From: Clostridiaceae bacterium
Lineage (GTDB): Bacteria > Bacillota > Clostridia > Saccharofermentanales > DTU023
Direction of reading: 5' to 3'
NCBI GenBank assembly: GCA_012518795.1
Contig: JAAYRL010000031.1
Location: 1 to 62,309, forward strand
DNA: 62,309 nucleotides
In this document: piece after piece, positions 43,753 through 52,288 of the stretch
Position numbering within the stretch: the first letter of the stretch is position 1
Layout: each line of letters opens with the position of its first letter
Translations under genes and position numbers: made by a program
Notes under the pieces: generated by a model
What the model saw: only the letters and a program-made list of their open reading frames with translations
Told to the model about the DNA's origin: nothing
The model's database searches: none

Positions 43753-44958
43753 TTATTTTTTTTGTGATTGTTTGTAGATGTCCATATATTCTTTATAATA
43801 GGTAACACATCCAACTTTGTTCTGACTATGCAATAATTTTTCGCAAATATTACAGCCGATGCACCAATTAATTTCTTCTTCTCTACCGGTTAAGAACTTT
43901 TGGGGCAGAAGAGCATCTGCCAGGGATTGGCGTCCTATGGCTATCATATCAGCATAATTATCCTGAATATTCTTATTTGCCCAATAAAACAATGATTTCT
44001 GTTCAGGGGGTAGATAACCCAAGGAATTATTTCCGTTATTTAAAATCGAATATGTTCCGCCGATAATAACGGTTTCCGGTTTTACAGCTTCTTTCATAAT
44101 CTTACTCATTGTAAAATGATCATAAACAAATTCCGGATAGTTCCTTCCCGGTATAGACGGAACACAAGATTCCATGAAGAAATCCGATCCTCTTTCTTCC
44201 AAGCCCTTGATCAAGTCCAGCGGTTCAGTTAAGTCCAATACAGGAGTATCAGGACCGGCAGTTCCAAAACCACCGGGAAATCTTTCCCACATTGTAATTT
44301 TTGAGCCTACCAAGAAATTTTTATCCGGAATTTCTTTACGTACTCTTTCAGTTATTTCAAAAGGAACTCTACTGCGATTTTCCCATGAGCCGCCATATTT
44401 CCAATCTCTGTCGTTATACGGTCTTAAAATATTACAAATCATATATCCATGACCATATTTCAGATCAACGCCATCAACACCTATATCATAGAGCACTTTT
44501 GAAGCATCAACAAAAGAATCAATCATCTTGTCAATATATTCTTCAGAAACCATTTCTCCCCCTATACCGAAAACTGGTTTAGGACAGAATTTTCTTGAAA
44601 AAACATCACTGGATTTTTCCCCGCCATGATTAATCTGAACTATTAACAGAACATTCGGATTGACTTCTTTTAAGTCTTTGACAAAAGCACGCCAATTTTC
44701 AATGTTTTCAGGATCATATGGATTTAATAACAATTGATTTTTTCGAGCTTTACTCTCTAATTGTAAGGTAACCGACTCAAAAAATACAATACCTGCATTA
44801 CCTTCAAACAGTTTCTTATATCTGTTTACAACAGAAGGCGTAAATTCTCCTTTCTCGTTTGAATCACCACACTCCATAGCATTGATGACAAATCTGTTCG
44901 TCGCTGTTAAATTTCCAATTTTAATCGGTTGACTTAAAATTGAATCACTTTTATTCAT
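43753..44958 (-). CDS. Old yellow enzyme-family flavin oxidoreductase with Fe-S cysteines
   Basis: The 401-residue protein is the FMN barrel of the NADH:flavin oxidoreductase family: IKIGNLTATNRFVINAM, IVQINHGGE, DGVDLKYGHGYM, IIGGTYSI and AIGRQSLADALL. After it come C366, C369, C372 and C384, the iron-sulfur spacing of 2,4-dienoyl-CoA reductase-type enzymes. The C-terminal FAD/NAD domain of those enzymes is absent, so electrons must come from elsewhere. It may reduce an unsaturated or aromatic part of the imported compound, which is inferred. Confidence 0.83.
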   Translation of the reverse strand: MNKSDSILSQPIKIGNLTATNRFVINAMECGDSNEKGEFTPSVVNRYKKLFEGNAGIVFFESVTLQLESKARKNQLLLNPYDPENIENWRAFVKDLKEVNPNVLLIVQINHGGEKSSDVFSRKFCPKPVFGIGGEMVSEEYIDKMIDSFVDASKVLYDIGVDGVDLKYGHGYMICNILRPYNDRDWKYGGSWENRSRVPFEITERVRKEIPDKNFLVGSKITMWERFPGGFGTAGPDTPVLDLTEPLDLIKGLEERGSDFFMESCVPSIPGRNYPEFVYDHFTMSKIMKEAVKPETVIIGGTYSILNNGNNSLGYLPPEQKSLFYWANKNIQDNYADMIAIGRQSLADALLPQKFLTGREEEINWCIGCNICEKLLHSQNKVGCVTYYKEYMDIYKQSQKK

Positions 44959-45030
44959 GTTTATCCCCCTTTTACCTTAAAATCAATATGTTTATTTTTG
45001 CAGCCTAATTTATCAACCTGTCAAAAGACA

Positions 45031-46365
45031 CTAATCTGTTTCATAATCCGGAATTTCTGCATGCAAACAGGTCAATTTGTTTATTTCTGCATGCTCCGGT
45101 CTTGGGATTCTGTACAGTATTTCAAGCAACGGATCTTCGGTTTCCTCCATCCAATTAACCAAGCGTTCTGAAAGATCACAATATATTTCTTGATATTCAG
45201 GATCATTTACCAGATTAGTTGTTTCCATCGGATCTAAATATAAATCAAAAAGCTGCTCTCTTTCATTCAGTTTTTTATCTAACCAGCCTGCATCCATTAC
45301 GAATTGCTTACTTATACTGTTATCGGTATTAGAAGGAACAATTTTATTATGATAATCAAATCTCCTGATCAGCTTATATCTTTGGGTTCTGACTGAACGA
45401 ACAGGTTCATAAGAAGCGTGATAATTAATTTCACCAAAAACTTCTTCCCTTACTTCTTCCTTTTCACCTGACAACAATTCTGCCAAAGATACTCCTTGTA
45501 ACCACTCCGGTTTCGGAATATCACACAGATCACATAAAGTCGGAAAAACATCAATGTTTGAAACTAAAGAGTCTAAGGCTTTGCCATTTGTTTTGCTGCC
45601 AGGATACCTGATGATTAATGCAACACCCGTTCCTGAATCATACAGATGACACTTATGTCCGGGGAAAGGAATACCATGGTCGGTTGTGAATACAATAACA
45701 GTTTCGTCCTCTAATCCTGATTCTTTGAGAGCATCGAGTACAATACCAAAACATCTGTCAGCAATTTCTGCACTATTACAATAATCCGACATATCTTCCC
45801 GAGTTGTTTTACAATCAAACAGATTCGCCGGAGGCATAATATAGTCCTGTTTATATTTCTCACGATTTGACGGAAGATCTCTATGTGTATTAATTAAGCC
45901 GACTGACAAGAAGAAATTGCCATCTTTGCCGACTCTGTCTTTGATATATGCTGCGGCAGTAGTTGCTGCTTCTACATCAAAAGCTTCCGGATCTTCAAAG
46001 TACATTCCTAAATCATCAGATTCAAAAAGGACTTTTTGGTAAAACTCTTCTCCTGTAAATTCCTCATGCTGAATCCCGGATAGAGCTGTTTCATAATTAA
46101 ATTCATTCAAATAAGAAACAATATGTTGATTGTTGTCATTTAAACTAAAGCCCCTGTTGACCAGACCTATTAACCCATTTGAATGCGGGTACATACCTGT
46201 TAACAAAGATCCTCTACTCGGCGAGCAGGTAGGCGAAGGCGTGTGACATTGTCTGAATAAGGTAGCATCTTGGGCCAACTCCATTAAATTAGGTGTCGGT
46301 ATCATGTAGCCATATGGCATAATATATCTTCCACTGTCATGTGTATGCAGATAAAGTATATTCAT
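45031..46365 (-). CDS. Cytoplasmic type I (formylglycine) sulfatase, Cys-type
   Basis: The 444-residue sulfatase hydrolyses a sulfate ester. The maturation motif C47-S-P-S-R51 followed by GSLLTG is canonical Cys-type, to be converted to formylglycine by anSME. TTDHG with the preceding VIVF, and LYDSGTGVALIIRYPG, supply metal and sulfate-binding residues. There is no signal peptide (MNILYLHTHD), so it acts in the cytoplasm on an imported substrate. The N-terminus starts directly in the metal site and looks slightly short: the usual two aspartates are replaced by the THDSG region. It shares an operon with the isomerase and oxidoreductase genes. Confidence 0.88.
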   Translation of the reverse strand: MNILYLHTHDSGRYIMPYGYMIPTPNLMELAQDATLFRQCHTPSPTCSPSRGSLLTGMYPHSNGLIGLVNRGFSLNDNNQHIVSYLNEFNYETALSGIQHEEFTGEEFYQKVLFESDDLGMYFEDPEAFDVEAATTAAAYIKDRVGKDGNFFLSVGLINTHRDLPSNREKYKQDYIMPPANLFDCKTTREDMSDYCNSAEIADRCFGIVLDALKESGLEDETVIVFTTDHGIPFPGHKCHLYDSGTGVALIIRYPGSKTNGKALDSLVSNIDVFPTLCDLCDIPKPEWLQGVSLAELLSGEKEEVREEVFGEINYHASYEPVRSVRTQRYKLIRRFDYHNKIVPSNTDNSISKQFVMDAGWLDKKLNEREQLFDLYLDPMETTNLVNDPEYQEIYCDLSERLVNWMEETEDPLLEILYRIPRPEHAEINKLTCLHAEIPDYETD

Positions 46366-46440
46366 TATTTCCTCCTTATATTTTAATTATTTCAGCAAAC
46401 TTTTATAAATTCATCCACATATGTTTGTATAACTTTAATC

Positions 46441-47229
46441 TTAAGGAATAAACTGCTCCAAGTGACGTTTAGATAATATAATGTGATTTGCAATTTTATC
46501 CTCATCTCTCCACATCGGCCCGTGCGGTTCAATTACAAGGTAAGAATCATAATGGAAATCATAGAGCATCGCAATCAATTTGTTCCATTCTACTTGACCC
46601 ATACCGACCGGGGGTTCGATCTCATAATCATCGTAGCGGAGAATATCTTTGCAATGGAAATGAACTATTCTTTCTCCGATTGCCTTGATTACTTCATAAG
46701 GTTCAATCTTCAAATGTCTGATTATACCTACCGGATCAACTTTGAGATTAATATCCGGAATCATTTTAATAATCTTATCGATATTTTCTAAACTGGTTGC
46801 GATATTGGGAGGATGCCCCAGATAATATGCCAATGTTACACCGAGTTTGTTCGCACGATCATTATAGAAATAATGCTCAGCTTTAAATTCCTCTAAGTTT
46901 GCTTCCAAACTTTGGTTATCGTTGTATCCCATACCGATTACAGCTAACTTAGAACCTACCTCTGCAGCAGTATCTATAACATTGCAATTTAGTTCTTTTG
47001 CTCTTGCACGTTCTTGCGGATCTTCTGCAAGAGTATTGACATGGAAGATTGCAATTGAACATATTTCCACTTTTCTATCTTTGATGGCATTTTTAATCGG
47101 TTCCGGATCAATATCATAATCACCTGCATCTTGATAAGATATTTCAAGCCCGTCAATTCCGACAGCATCAGCGAACAGTGCCCATTCATTAAAATTCTGA
47201 TGATATCTTACTAGTAAACCTATTTTCAT
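46441..47229 (-). CDS. Sugar phosphate isomerase/epimerase-like TIM-barrel protein
   Basis: The 262-residue protein is of the xylose-isomerase-like TIM-barrel family (AP_endonuc_2). Metal-binding elements are visible: GIDGLEI, LKVDPVGIIR, IVHFHCKD and YLVIEPHG. Family members isomerise, epimerise or cleave keto-sugars or inositols; the reaction is not determined. It lies between the Gfo/Idh/MocA gene and the sulfatase. Such pairs are known in 3-keto-glycoside cleavage systems. Confidence 0.8.
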   Translation of the reverse strand: MKIGLLVRYHQNFNEWALFADAVGIDGLEISYQDAGDYDIDPEPIKNAIKDRKVEICSIAIFHVNTLAEDPQERARAKELNCNVIDTAAEVGSKLAVIGMGYNDNQSLEANLEEFKAEHYFYNDRANKLGVTLAYYLGHPPNIATSLENIDKIIKMIPDINLKVDPVGIIRHLKIEPYEVIKAIGERIVHFHCKDILRYDDYEIEPPVGMGQVEWNKLIAMLYDFHYDSYLVIEPHGPMWRDEDKIANHIILSKRHLEQFIP

Positions 47230-47342
47230 TGTTATCTCCTGTTCAATATTAATAATCTGTTAAGTAAAATTTGAAAGAGAATTGAAAAATATTCGGATTC
47301 ACTCTCATAGTCTCTTATTTGCCTTTTGTTAATTAAAGATGA

Positions 47343-48377
47343 TTATTTAACTTTAAAGGGTTCTTCCCAATTACCACTTTCCATGGATCTGCGAGCTGCT
47401 TCTAATATCGCAAGTGGAGCGAATCCATCTTCTCCGGTTAAACTTTCGTTCTTACCGAAGCGGAGATCATCGATAAATAATTGATGTTGGTATTGTCCAA
47501 AGAAAGATTCTTCCACTTCCGGACTACTCCATTCGATACCGTTCTCTACTCCATTTTCAGCTATACCTAAATGTAATTTTGCGCCGGTCAAAGTATTACG
47601 AACTAATAAACTGCCTCTTCTGCCGGAAATTTCAACTTCAAAACGATCGGTCTTTGCAATGTGCGACCACAATATTTCATGTATTACTTTAGTGCCGTCT
47701 TCTAATTCATACAGCAAGAATGCAAACAACTCATCACCATTTAAATTAGAAGTCCAACCACTGGTTCCGATACCGGCTCCTTGATGGAAAATTGACTTTA
47801 CTCTTTTTACATTTTGTCCGAATAGATAACGAATAAGATCCATGCCATGGCCACCGATATCCATAACACAACCACCATAACTGGCTACAACACTTTCCGG
47901 ATTCTTTACTGAATTTCTCATTCTGACAAACTGAAGTTCTCCCAGTGTTCCTTTTTGGATAATCTCGTGTGCTTTGATACTCTCGTCAAAATATCTATGC
48001 ATGTATGAAATAGTTAACTTTACTCCTTCTTCACGAGCAGTGTCGATAATATCCTGTGCTTCTTCAAGACTAAGACCGATTGCTTTTTGCATAAAAATAT
48101 GTTTTTTGGCTTTTGCAGCCGCAATGCTCATCTCAGCATGCAAATCGACTTTGGTAAGAATAACTACCGCATCAATCTCCGGATCAGAAAGAATCTCTTT
48201 ATAATCTGTTGTAATTTTATTAAATCCATATTGTTTTTTAATTACTTCTAACCTATCCAAATTAATATCACAGGCGGTTTCAAATACGACACCCTCACAT
48301 CTAGCTAATGCCGGAAGATGATATTCTTTTGCAATACCGCTGTCTGCACCAATTACACCAAGTCTTATTTTTTTCAT
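47343..48377 (-). CDS. Gfo/Idh/MocA-family sugar oxidoreductase
   Basis: The 344-residue NAD(P)-dependent oxidoreductase has GVIGADSGIAKEYHLPAL as the Rossmann loop. The usual EKP motif reads Q97-K98-A99 (FMQKAIGLSLEEA), keeping the catalytic Lys. The C-terminal domain has GGCVMDIGGHGMDLIRYL with the expected Asp/His pair. These enzymes oxidise or reduce sugar or cyclitol hydroxyls. It is the first gene of the sulfatase operon, divergent from the ROK regulator. The QKA motif is a departure, of unknown effect. Confidence 0.84.
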   Translation of the reverse strand: MKKIRLGVIGADSGIAKEYHLPALARCEGVVFETACDINLDRLEVIKKQYGFNKITTDYKEILSDPEIDAVVILTKVDLHAEMSIAAAKAKKHIFMQKAIGLSLEEAQDIIDTAREEGVKLTISYMHRYFDESIKAHEIIQKGTLGELQFVRMRNSVKNPESVVASYGGCVMDIGGHGMDLIRYLFGQNVKRVKSIFHQGAGIGTSGWTSNLNGDELFAFLLYELEDGTKVIHEILWSHIAKTDRFEVEISGRRGSLLVRNTLTGAKLHLGIAENGVENGIEWSSPEVEESFFGQYQHQLFIDDLRFGKNESLTGEDGFAPLAILEAARRSMESGNWEEPFKVK

Positions 48378-48669
48378 AGAACGTCCTTTCTTTATAACTG
48401 AATAGCAGCGTTTATTTTTATATCAAACTTTTATAAACAAGAATTCCGAATTTTTTGTGAATAATTATTAATACCTTTTTATCCAGAAAGTTGCTCTGAA
48501 TATACTTTGAATAAACAGATAAGCAATCTTATTAAATGCCTTTTAATAAAGTATAATGAGATTGTGTTTTGTTCGCAATTGATAATTTACATAAGAATTT
48601 TTTCAGTTTTTTGTCTATATACACAAGTATATTTATTCTCTGTAACAATTCTTGTTTTAAAAATTGGTT
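48378..48669. other. Divergent regulatory region between the Gfo/Idh operon and the ROK gene
   Basis: AT-rich, about 290 bp. An imperfect inverted repeat (ttattaaa...ttttaataa) at about 48529-48550 is a candidate operator for the ROK regulator. No convincing gene; open frames here are weakly supported and A/T-driven. Confidence 0.4.
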
Positions 48670-48698
48670 TTGTCTTTTTACAATATTTACAATATAAT
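48670..48698 (+). promoter_or_regulatory. Sigma-70-type promoter for the ROK regulator
   Basis: TTGTCT at 48670-48675 and a perfect TATAAT at 48693-48698 are separated by 17 bp. This is the best promoter match in the window. It would start transcription about 55 bp before the ATG at 48760. Confidence 0.65.
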
Positions 48699-48759
48699 CT
48701 CATAAAAGAAAGAAAATTATAGTAATAATATTTGTTTACTACTTGATTGAGGAATTCAT

Positions 48760-49902
48760 ATGATATCGTCAGAAACAAAACCCAGCATCACTTCTATTGA
48801 AGTTAAAGAAATGAATATGAAAAAGTTATTTAGCTATGTCTATCATAACGGTCCTGTTTCTAAACAGGAATTAGCATATAACTTGTCCTTAAGTATTCCT
48901 ACAGTTAATTTATATTTAAAAAATTATGAAAAAGCCAATATTATTATCCAAGAAGGAACTTTCGATTCTACCGGAGGAAGAAAAGCTGCCGCTTATAAGT
49001 GCAACAGTTCACACATCTTTAGTGTGGGAGTGTATATTACTCGCTTTTTTTTCATTATTACTATAATAAATTTTATTGGTGAAGAAATATTTTCCCAGAA
49101 AATAAAGCGAGCTTTCGAGTTGTCTGAAACCTACGGAAGGGATATTAATCTACAGGTTGACAAAGCAATATCTTCATGCCAAATTGATCCTGCCAAGATC
49201 TACGGAGTGGGTTTTTCGATACCCGGTACAATTGAAAAAAATAATGATCATTACACTGTACTTTTTTCCGGTTCTCTTTCTGATAAAAGCTGGTCATTCG
49301 ATGTAATTGGTAAATATTGCAAATATCCCTATATTGTAGATAATGATGCCTATTTTGGCAGTTATGCAGAAGCACGAATTGATAATTTCGAAAGTAATTT
49401 TGCATTTTTAAATATTGCAAGCGGAGTTGGAGGAGCAATCTTTATTGACGGTAAACATTTTTCTAATCAACATGAAACAACAGCAAAATTCGGTCATTTG
49501 ATAATTCAGCCAAATGGGAACTTATGTAATTGTGGTCGAAAAGGTTGTCTGCAAACCTATATCAGCACAGATGTACTATCAGATAATTTAAATATTTCAT
49601 TAGAGCAATTTTTTGCAGATTTAAAATGTAATAGAGATTATCAAGAAATATTTAATAGATATCTGGATTATCTGTGCATTGGTATTAGCAATCTTAGGTT
49701 GATTTTAGGCTTAGATGTTGTAGTTGCCGGAGAAACAATCGAATATTTAGCTTCATATGAAGATGTTATTTTAAAGAAATTATCAGATTTGGATGTATTT
49801 GATTCCAAAAGATACTTTAGATTCACCAAGAATAAAAAAGCAAATTCAAGTTGTAAAGGTGCTGCATTAAAAATTGTTTCTGAATATATTGCTACAATTT
49901 AG
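48760..49902 (+). CDS. ROK-family transcriptional regulator (XylR/NagC-like)
   Basis: The 380-residue protein combines an N-terminal winged helix-turn-helix (about 20-75; GPVSKQELAYNLSLSIPTVNLYLKNYEKA) with a ROK sugar-kinase-like domain (GVGFSIPGTI, NDAYFGSYAEA, IASGVGGAIFIDG). The ROK zinc site CNCGRKGCLQ is present, although the usual Glu after CL is Gln. It is divergent from the sulfatase operon and very likely represses it in response to a sugar ligand. A strong promoter and GAGG site precede it, and a terminator overlaps its stop. Confidence 0.9.
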   Translation: MISSETKPSITSIEVKEMNMKKLFSYVYHNGPVSKQELAYNLSLSIPTVNLYLKNYEKANIIIQEGTFDSTGGRKAAAYKCNSSHIFSVGVYITRFFFIITIINFIGEEIFSQKIKRAFELSETYGRDINLQVDKAISSCQIDPAKIYGVGFSIPGTIEKNNDHYTVLFSGSLSDKSWSFDVIGKYCKYPYIVDNDAYFGSYAEARIDNFESNFAFLNIASGVGGAIFIDGKHFSNQHETTAKFGHLIIQPNGNLCNCGRKGCLQTYISTDVLSDNLNISLEQFFADLKCNRDYQEIFNRYLDYLCIGISNLRLILGLDVVVAGETIEYLASYEDVILKKLSDLDVFDSKRYFRFTKNKKANSSCKGAALKIVSEYIATI

Positions 49903-49979
49903 GGGATGTCTCAAAAATTCAAATTCTGCAAAATTCGATTTGCTGAGCTTTGCTTTTTGAGACATCCCTTATCTGTTTT
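49902..49979 (+). terminator. Terminator of the ROK gene, TGTCTC-type stem
   Basis: gggatgtctcaaaaa pairs exactly with tttttgagacatccc across a loop of about 36 nt, with a T-run downstream. The stop codon of the regulator touches the stem. Confidence 0.8.
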
Positions 49980-50002
49980 TACTTTAGAAAAGAAATTTAA
50001 AT

Positions 50003-51520
50003 TTATATATTAGCTAAATTTAAGTATTGTTGTTTAAGAGCAGGATACAATTCGCGATAAAGGTTATAATAATCAGAGTATTCATTTTGTTTTTCCGGAA
50101 CAATTGTGCTCTTGATTTGAACAACTTTATCACAACCTTCCTCTAAATTACTGAAAACCCCTGAACCGACTCCGGCTAGAATCGCTGCTCCTAATGACGG
50201 ACCTTGATTAGATTTGCAAGTATTCATCGTGCAATTAAATATATTGGCAATGATTTCTTGCCACAGAGGACTTGAAGCTCCGCCACCGGTTAACATCATG
50301 CTTTCTGCATCCACTTTCAAATTTCTGAGAATTGATAAACAATCATTTAACGAAAATGCAACGCCTTCTAAAATAGCTCTGATCAAGTGTGCTTTTTCAT
50401 GTATTGTAGACAAACCAAAGAAAACACCTCTTGAATTCGGATCCAGATGTGGTGTTCGTTCACCCGAAAGATACGGTAAAAAGATTAATTTTTCCGAACC
50501 GGGATTTATCTGCTCCGCCATTTCGTCCATTACCTGATAAACATCCACACCTCTGGTATCGGCAATAGTTTGTTCCTCTTGACAAAATCTATTTCTAAAC
50601 CACTGCAATGAAGAACCTGCAGCAAGGGTTACTCCCATCAGATGCCATTGATTCGGTACTGCGCTGCAGAAAGTATGTACTCTGCCTTCTGCATCAGTAT
50701 GAGGTTGAGATGAATGAACAAATACAACTCCTGATGTACCGATCGTTGTAAAACCGGTTTTATCTTTAATTGCACCAACACCTATAGCGGCCGCAGCATT
50801 ATCCCCTGCACCGCCGACAACCGGAATTCCCTCAATTAAACCTAACTCATCCGCTATCTCTTTTGTAACATAACCGCTCACTTCCACCGATTCAACCAAA
50901 TCCGGGAGCAGATCAGAATTAATCGCCAAATCTTCCAGAATTTCTTTCGACCAGGTTCTTTCGCGAACATTTAACAATCCGGTTCCGGACGCATCCGAAA
51001 CATCCGAAACATATTCGCCTGTTAATCTAAATCGAATATAGTCTTTAGGCAGTAAAATCTTACAACATTTTTCGTATATTTCCGGTTCATTTTCTCTCAC
51101 CCAAAGTATTTTCGGTGAAGTAAATCCCGTTAAAGGAGGATTAGAAGTTAGTTCTATATGTCTGGCTTCGCCTACAATATTATTAATCTGATCAACTTGT
51201 GCTCCTGTACGTTGGTCATTCCATAATATTGCTTTTCGCAGAACTTGATCATTCTTATCCAACATGACTAAACTATGCATTTGACCGGCTATACCGATAC
51301 CACGGATATCCTCAGCTTTAACATTATTTTGTTGAATGATTTCAGGAATTAATTCCTTTACAGCATTCCACCATAAATCGGGATCTTGTTCAGTCCAGCC
51401 ATTTGCAGGTTGATCAAAATCATATGTGCGATCTAAATCTGCAATAATTTTACCATCGGATCTCAATAACAATACTTTTGTTCCGGATGTTCCTATGTCA
51501 ATTCCCAATAATAATTCCAT
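50003..51520 (-). CDS. xylB: Xylulokinase
   Basis: This 505-residue FGGY kinase phosphorylates D-xylulose to D-xylulose-5-phosphate. It matches XylB well: LGIDIGTSGTKVLLL, GIAGQMHSLVMLD, AILWNDQRT, LPKDYIRFRLTGEY, DASGTGLLNV, GGAGDNAAAAIG and TGGGASSPLW. It is the last gene of an operon that begins with the sugar ABC transporter and includes D-lyxose isomerase, which also makes xylulose. AGGAGG precedes the start. It can also serve xylose isomerase encoded at 37570-38889. Confidence 0.93.
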   Translation of the reverse strand: MELLLGIDIGTSGTKVLLLRSDGKIIADLDRTYDFDQPANGWTEQDPDLWWNAVKELIPEIIQQNNVKAEDIRGIGIAGQMHSLVMLDKNDQVLRKAILWNDQRTGAQVDQINNIVGEARHIELTSNPPLTGFTSPKILWVRENEPEIYEKCCKILLPKDYIRFRLTGEYVSDVSDASGTGLLNVRERTWSKEILEDLAINSDLLPDLVESVEVSGYVTKEIADELGLIEGIPVVGGAGDNAAAAIGVGAIKDKTGFTTIGTSGVVFVHSSQPHTDAEGRVHTFCSAVPNQWHLMGVTLAAGSSLQWFRNRFCQEEQTIADTRGVDVYQVMDEMAEQINPGSEKLIFLPYLSGERTPHLDPNSRGVFFGLSTIHEKAHLIRAILEGVAFSLNDCLSILRNLKVDAESMMLTGGGASSPLWQEIIANIFNCTMNTCKSNQGPSLGAAILAGVGSGVFSNLEEGCDKVVQIKSTIVPEKQNEYSDYYNLYRELYPALKQQYLNLANI

Positions 51521-51571
51521 AAATAATCCTCCTGAATTAAAAAATTGTAATAAGCTTTAATTTCTTCAAGA

Positions 51572-52249
51572 CTAAGGTGCAGCAGGATATTCTTTACATA
51601 ATAATCTGTACGGTTCTTCATCCTCAATTATGTCCGGAAAGCGTCCGACGTTTTCATAAAATCTATTATCATTATCATCGTCATTACACATTGATACTTC
51701 TCCGATCAAAACATCGCCGCTACCTTCAACTACACTGAAAGCATGATACTGATGTGGTAATAAAGTGATACTTTCTCCGGGTTTAAGTACAACTCCGGTT
51801 CCCGCTTTAACATAATATTTCCGACCATCGGAATGAATCAAAACATCTTCTTCAGAAAAAGATCCGTTTTCATCATTATAAACAGTAATGATTAAATCAC
51901 CACCACCTCTGTTAATAATGTCTTCCGTTTTATACCAATGAAAATGAAAAGGAAAACTTTGATTTTCTTTAAGCATAATTACTTTTTCTGCATATACTTT
52001 TTTATTATCAGGATCTTTCAGATTCCCATTGCGTATAGTAATTAATGAAAAACCGATCTCTTCAAATTTTCCTAAACCACAATCTGTTATGTCCCATCCA
52101 AGCTGATTATTTCTTATTTCATCATATTCACTGCCTTTTTCTTGCCATTCTTCGGGACTCCATTTGCAAAACGGAGGAATCTCAAAACAATGTTCTTCCA
52201 AGAACTTTTCCATGTTTTTTATAATATCGTTTATTTCTGATCGTTTCAT
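51572..52249 (-). CDS. D-lyxose ketol-isomerase (cupin)
   Basis: The 225-residue cupin matches the D-lyxose/D-mannose isomerase family: QLGWDITDCGLGKFEEIGFSLI near the centre, metal ligands in FPFHFHWYKTEDIINRGGG, and a later His in LLPHQYHAFSV. It converts D-lyxose to D-xylulose, the substrate of XylB encoded immediately downstream. The family is often called YdaE-like. ATG at 52249 is used rather than a TTG one codon earlier; GGA lies about 9 nt upstream. Confidence 0.88.
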   Translation of the reverse strand: MKRSEINDIIKNMEKFLEEHCFEIPPFCKWSPEEWQEKGSEYDEIRNNQLGWDITDCGLGKFEEIGFSLITIRNGNLKDPDNKKVYAEKVIMLKENQSFPFHFHWYKTEDIINRGGGDLIITVYNDENGSFSEEDVLIHSDGRKYYVKAGTGVVLKPGESITLLPHQYHAFSVVEGSGDVLIGEVSMCNDDDNDNRFYENVGRFPDIIEDEEPYRLLCKEYPAAP

Positions 52250-52288
52250 CAAATTTTTCCTTTCTTACCAAAATCTATTTTTGCAAAG

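Noticed and set aside
48507-48778. Small hydrophobic frames on both strands between the Gfo/Idh and ROK genes
   Set aside because: They are AT-driven, overlap each other and the best promoter in the window, and lack ribosome sites.
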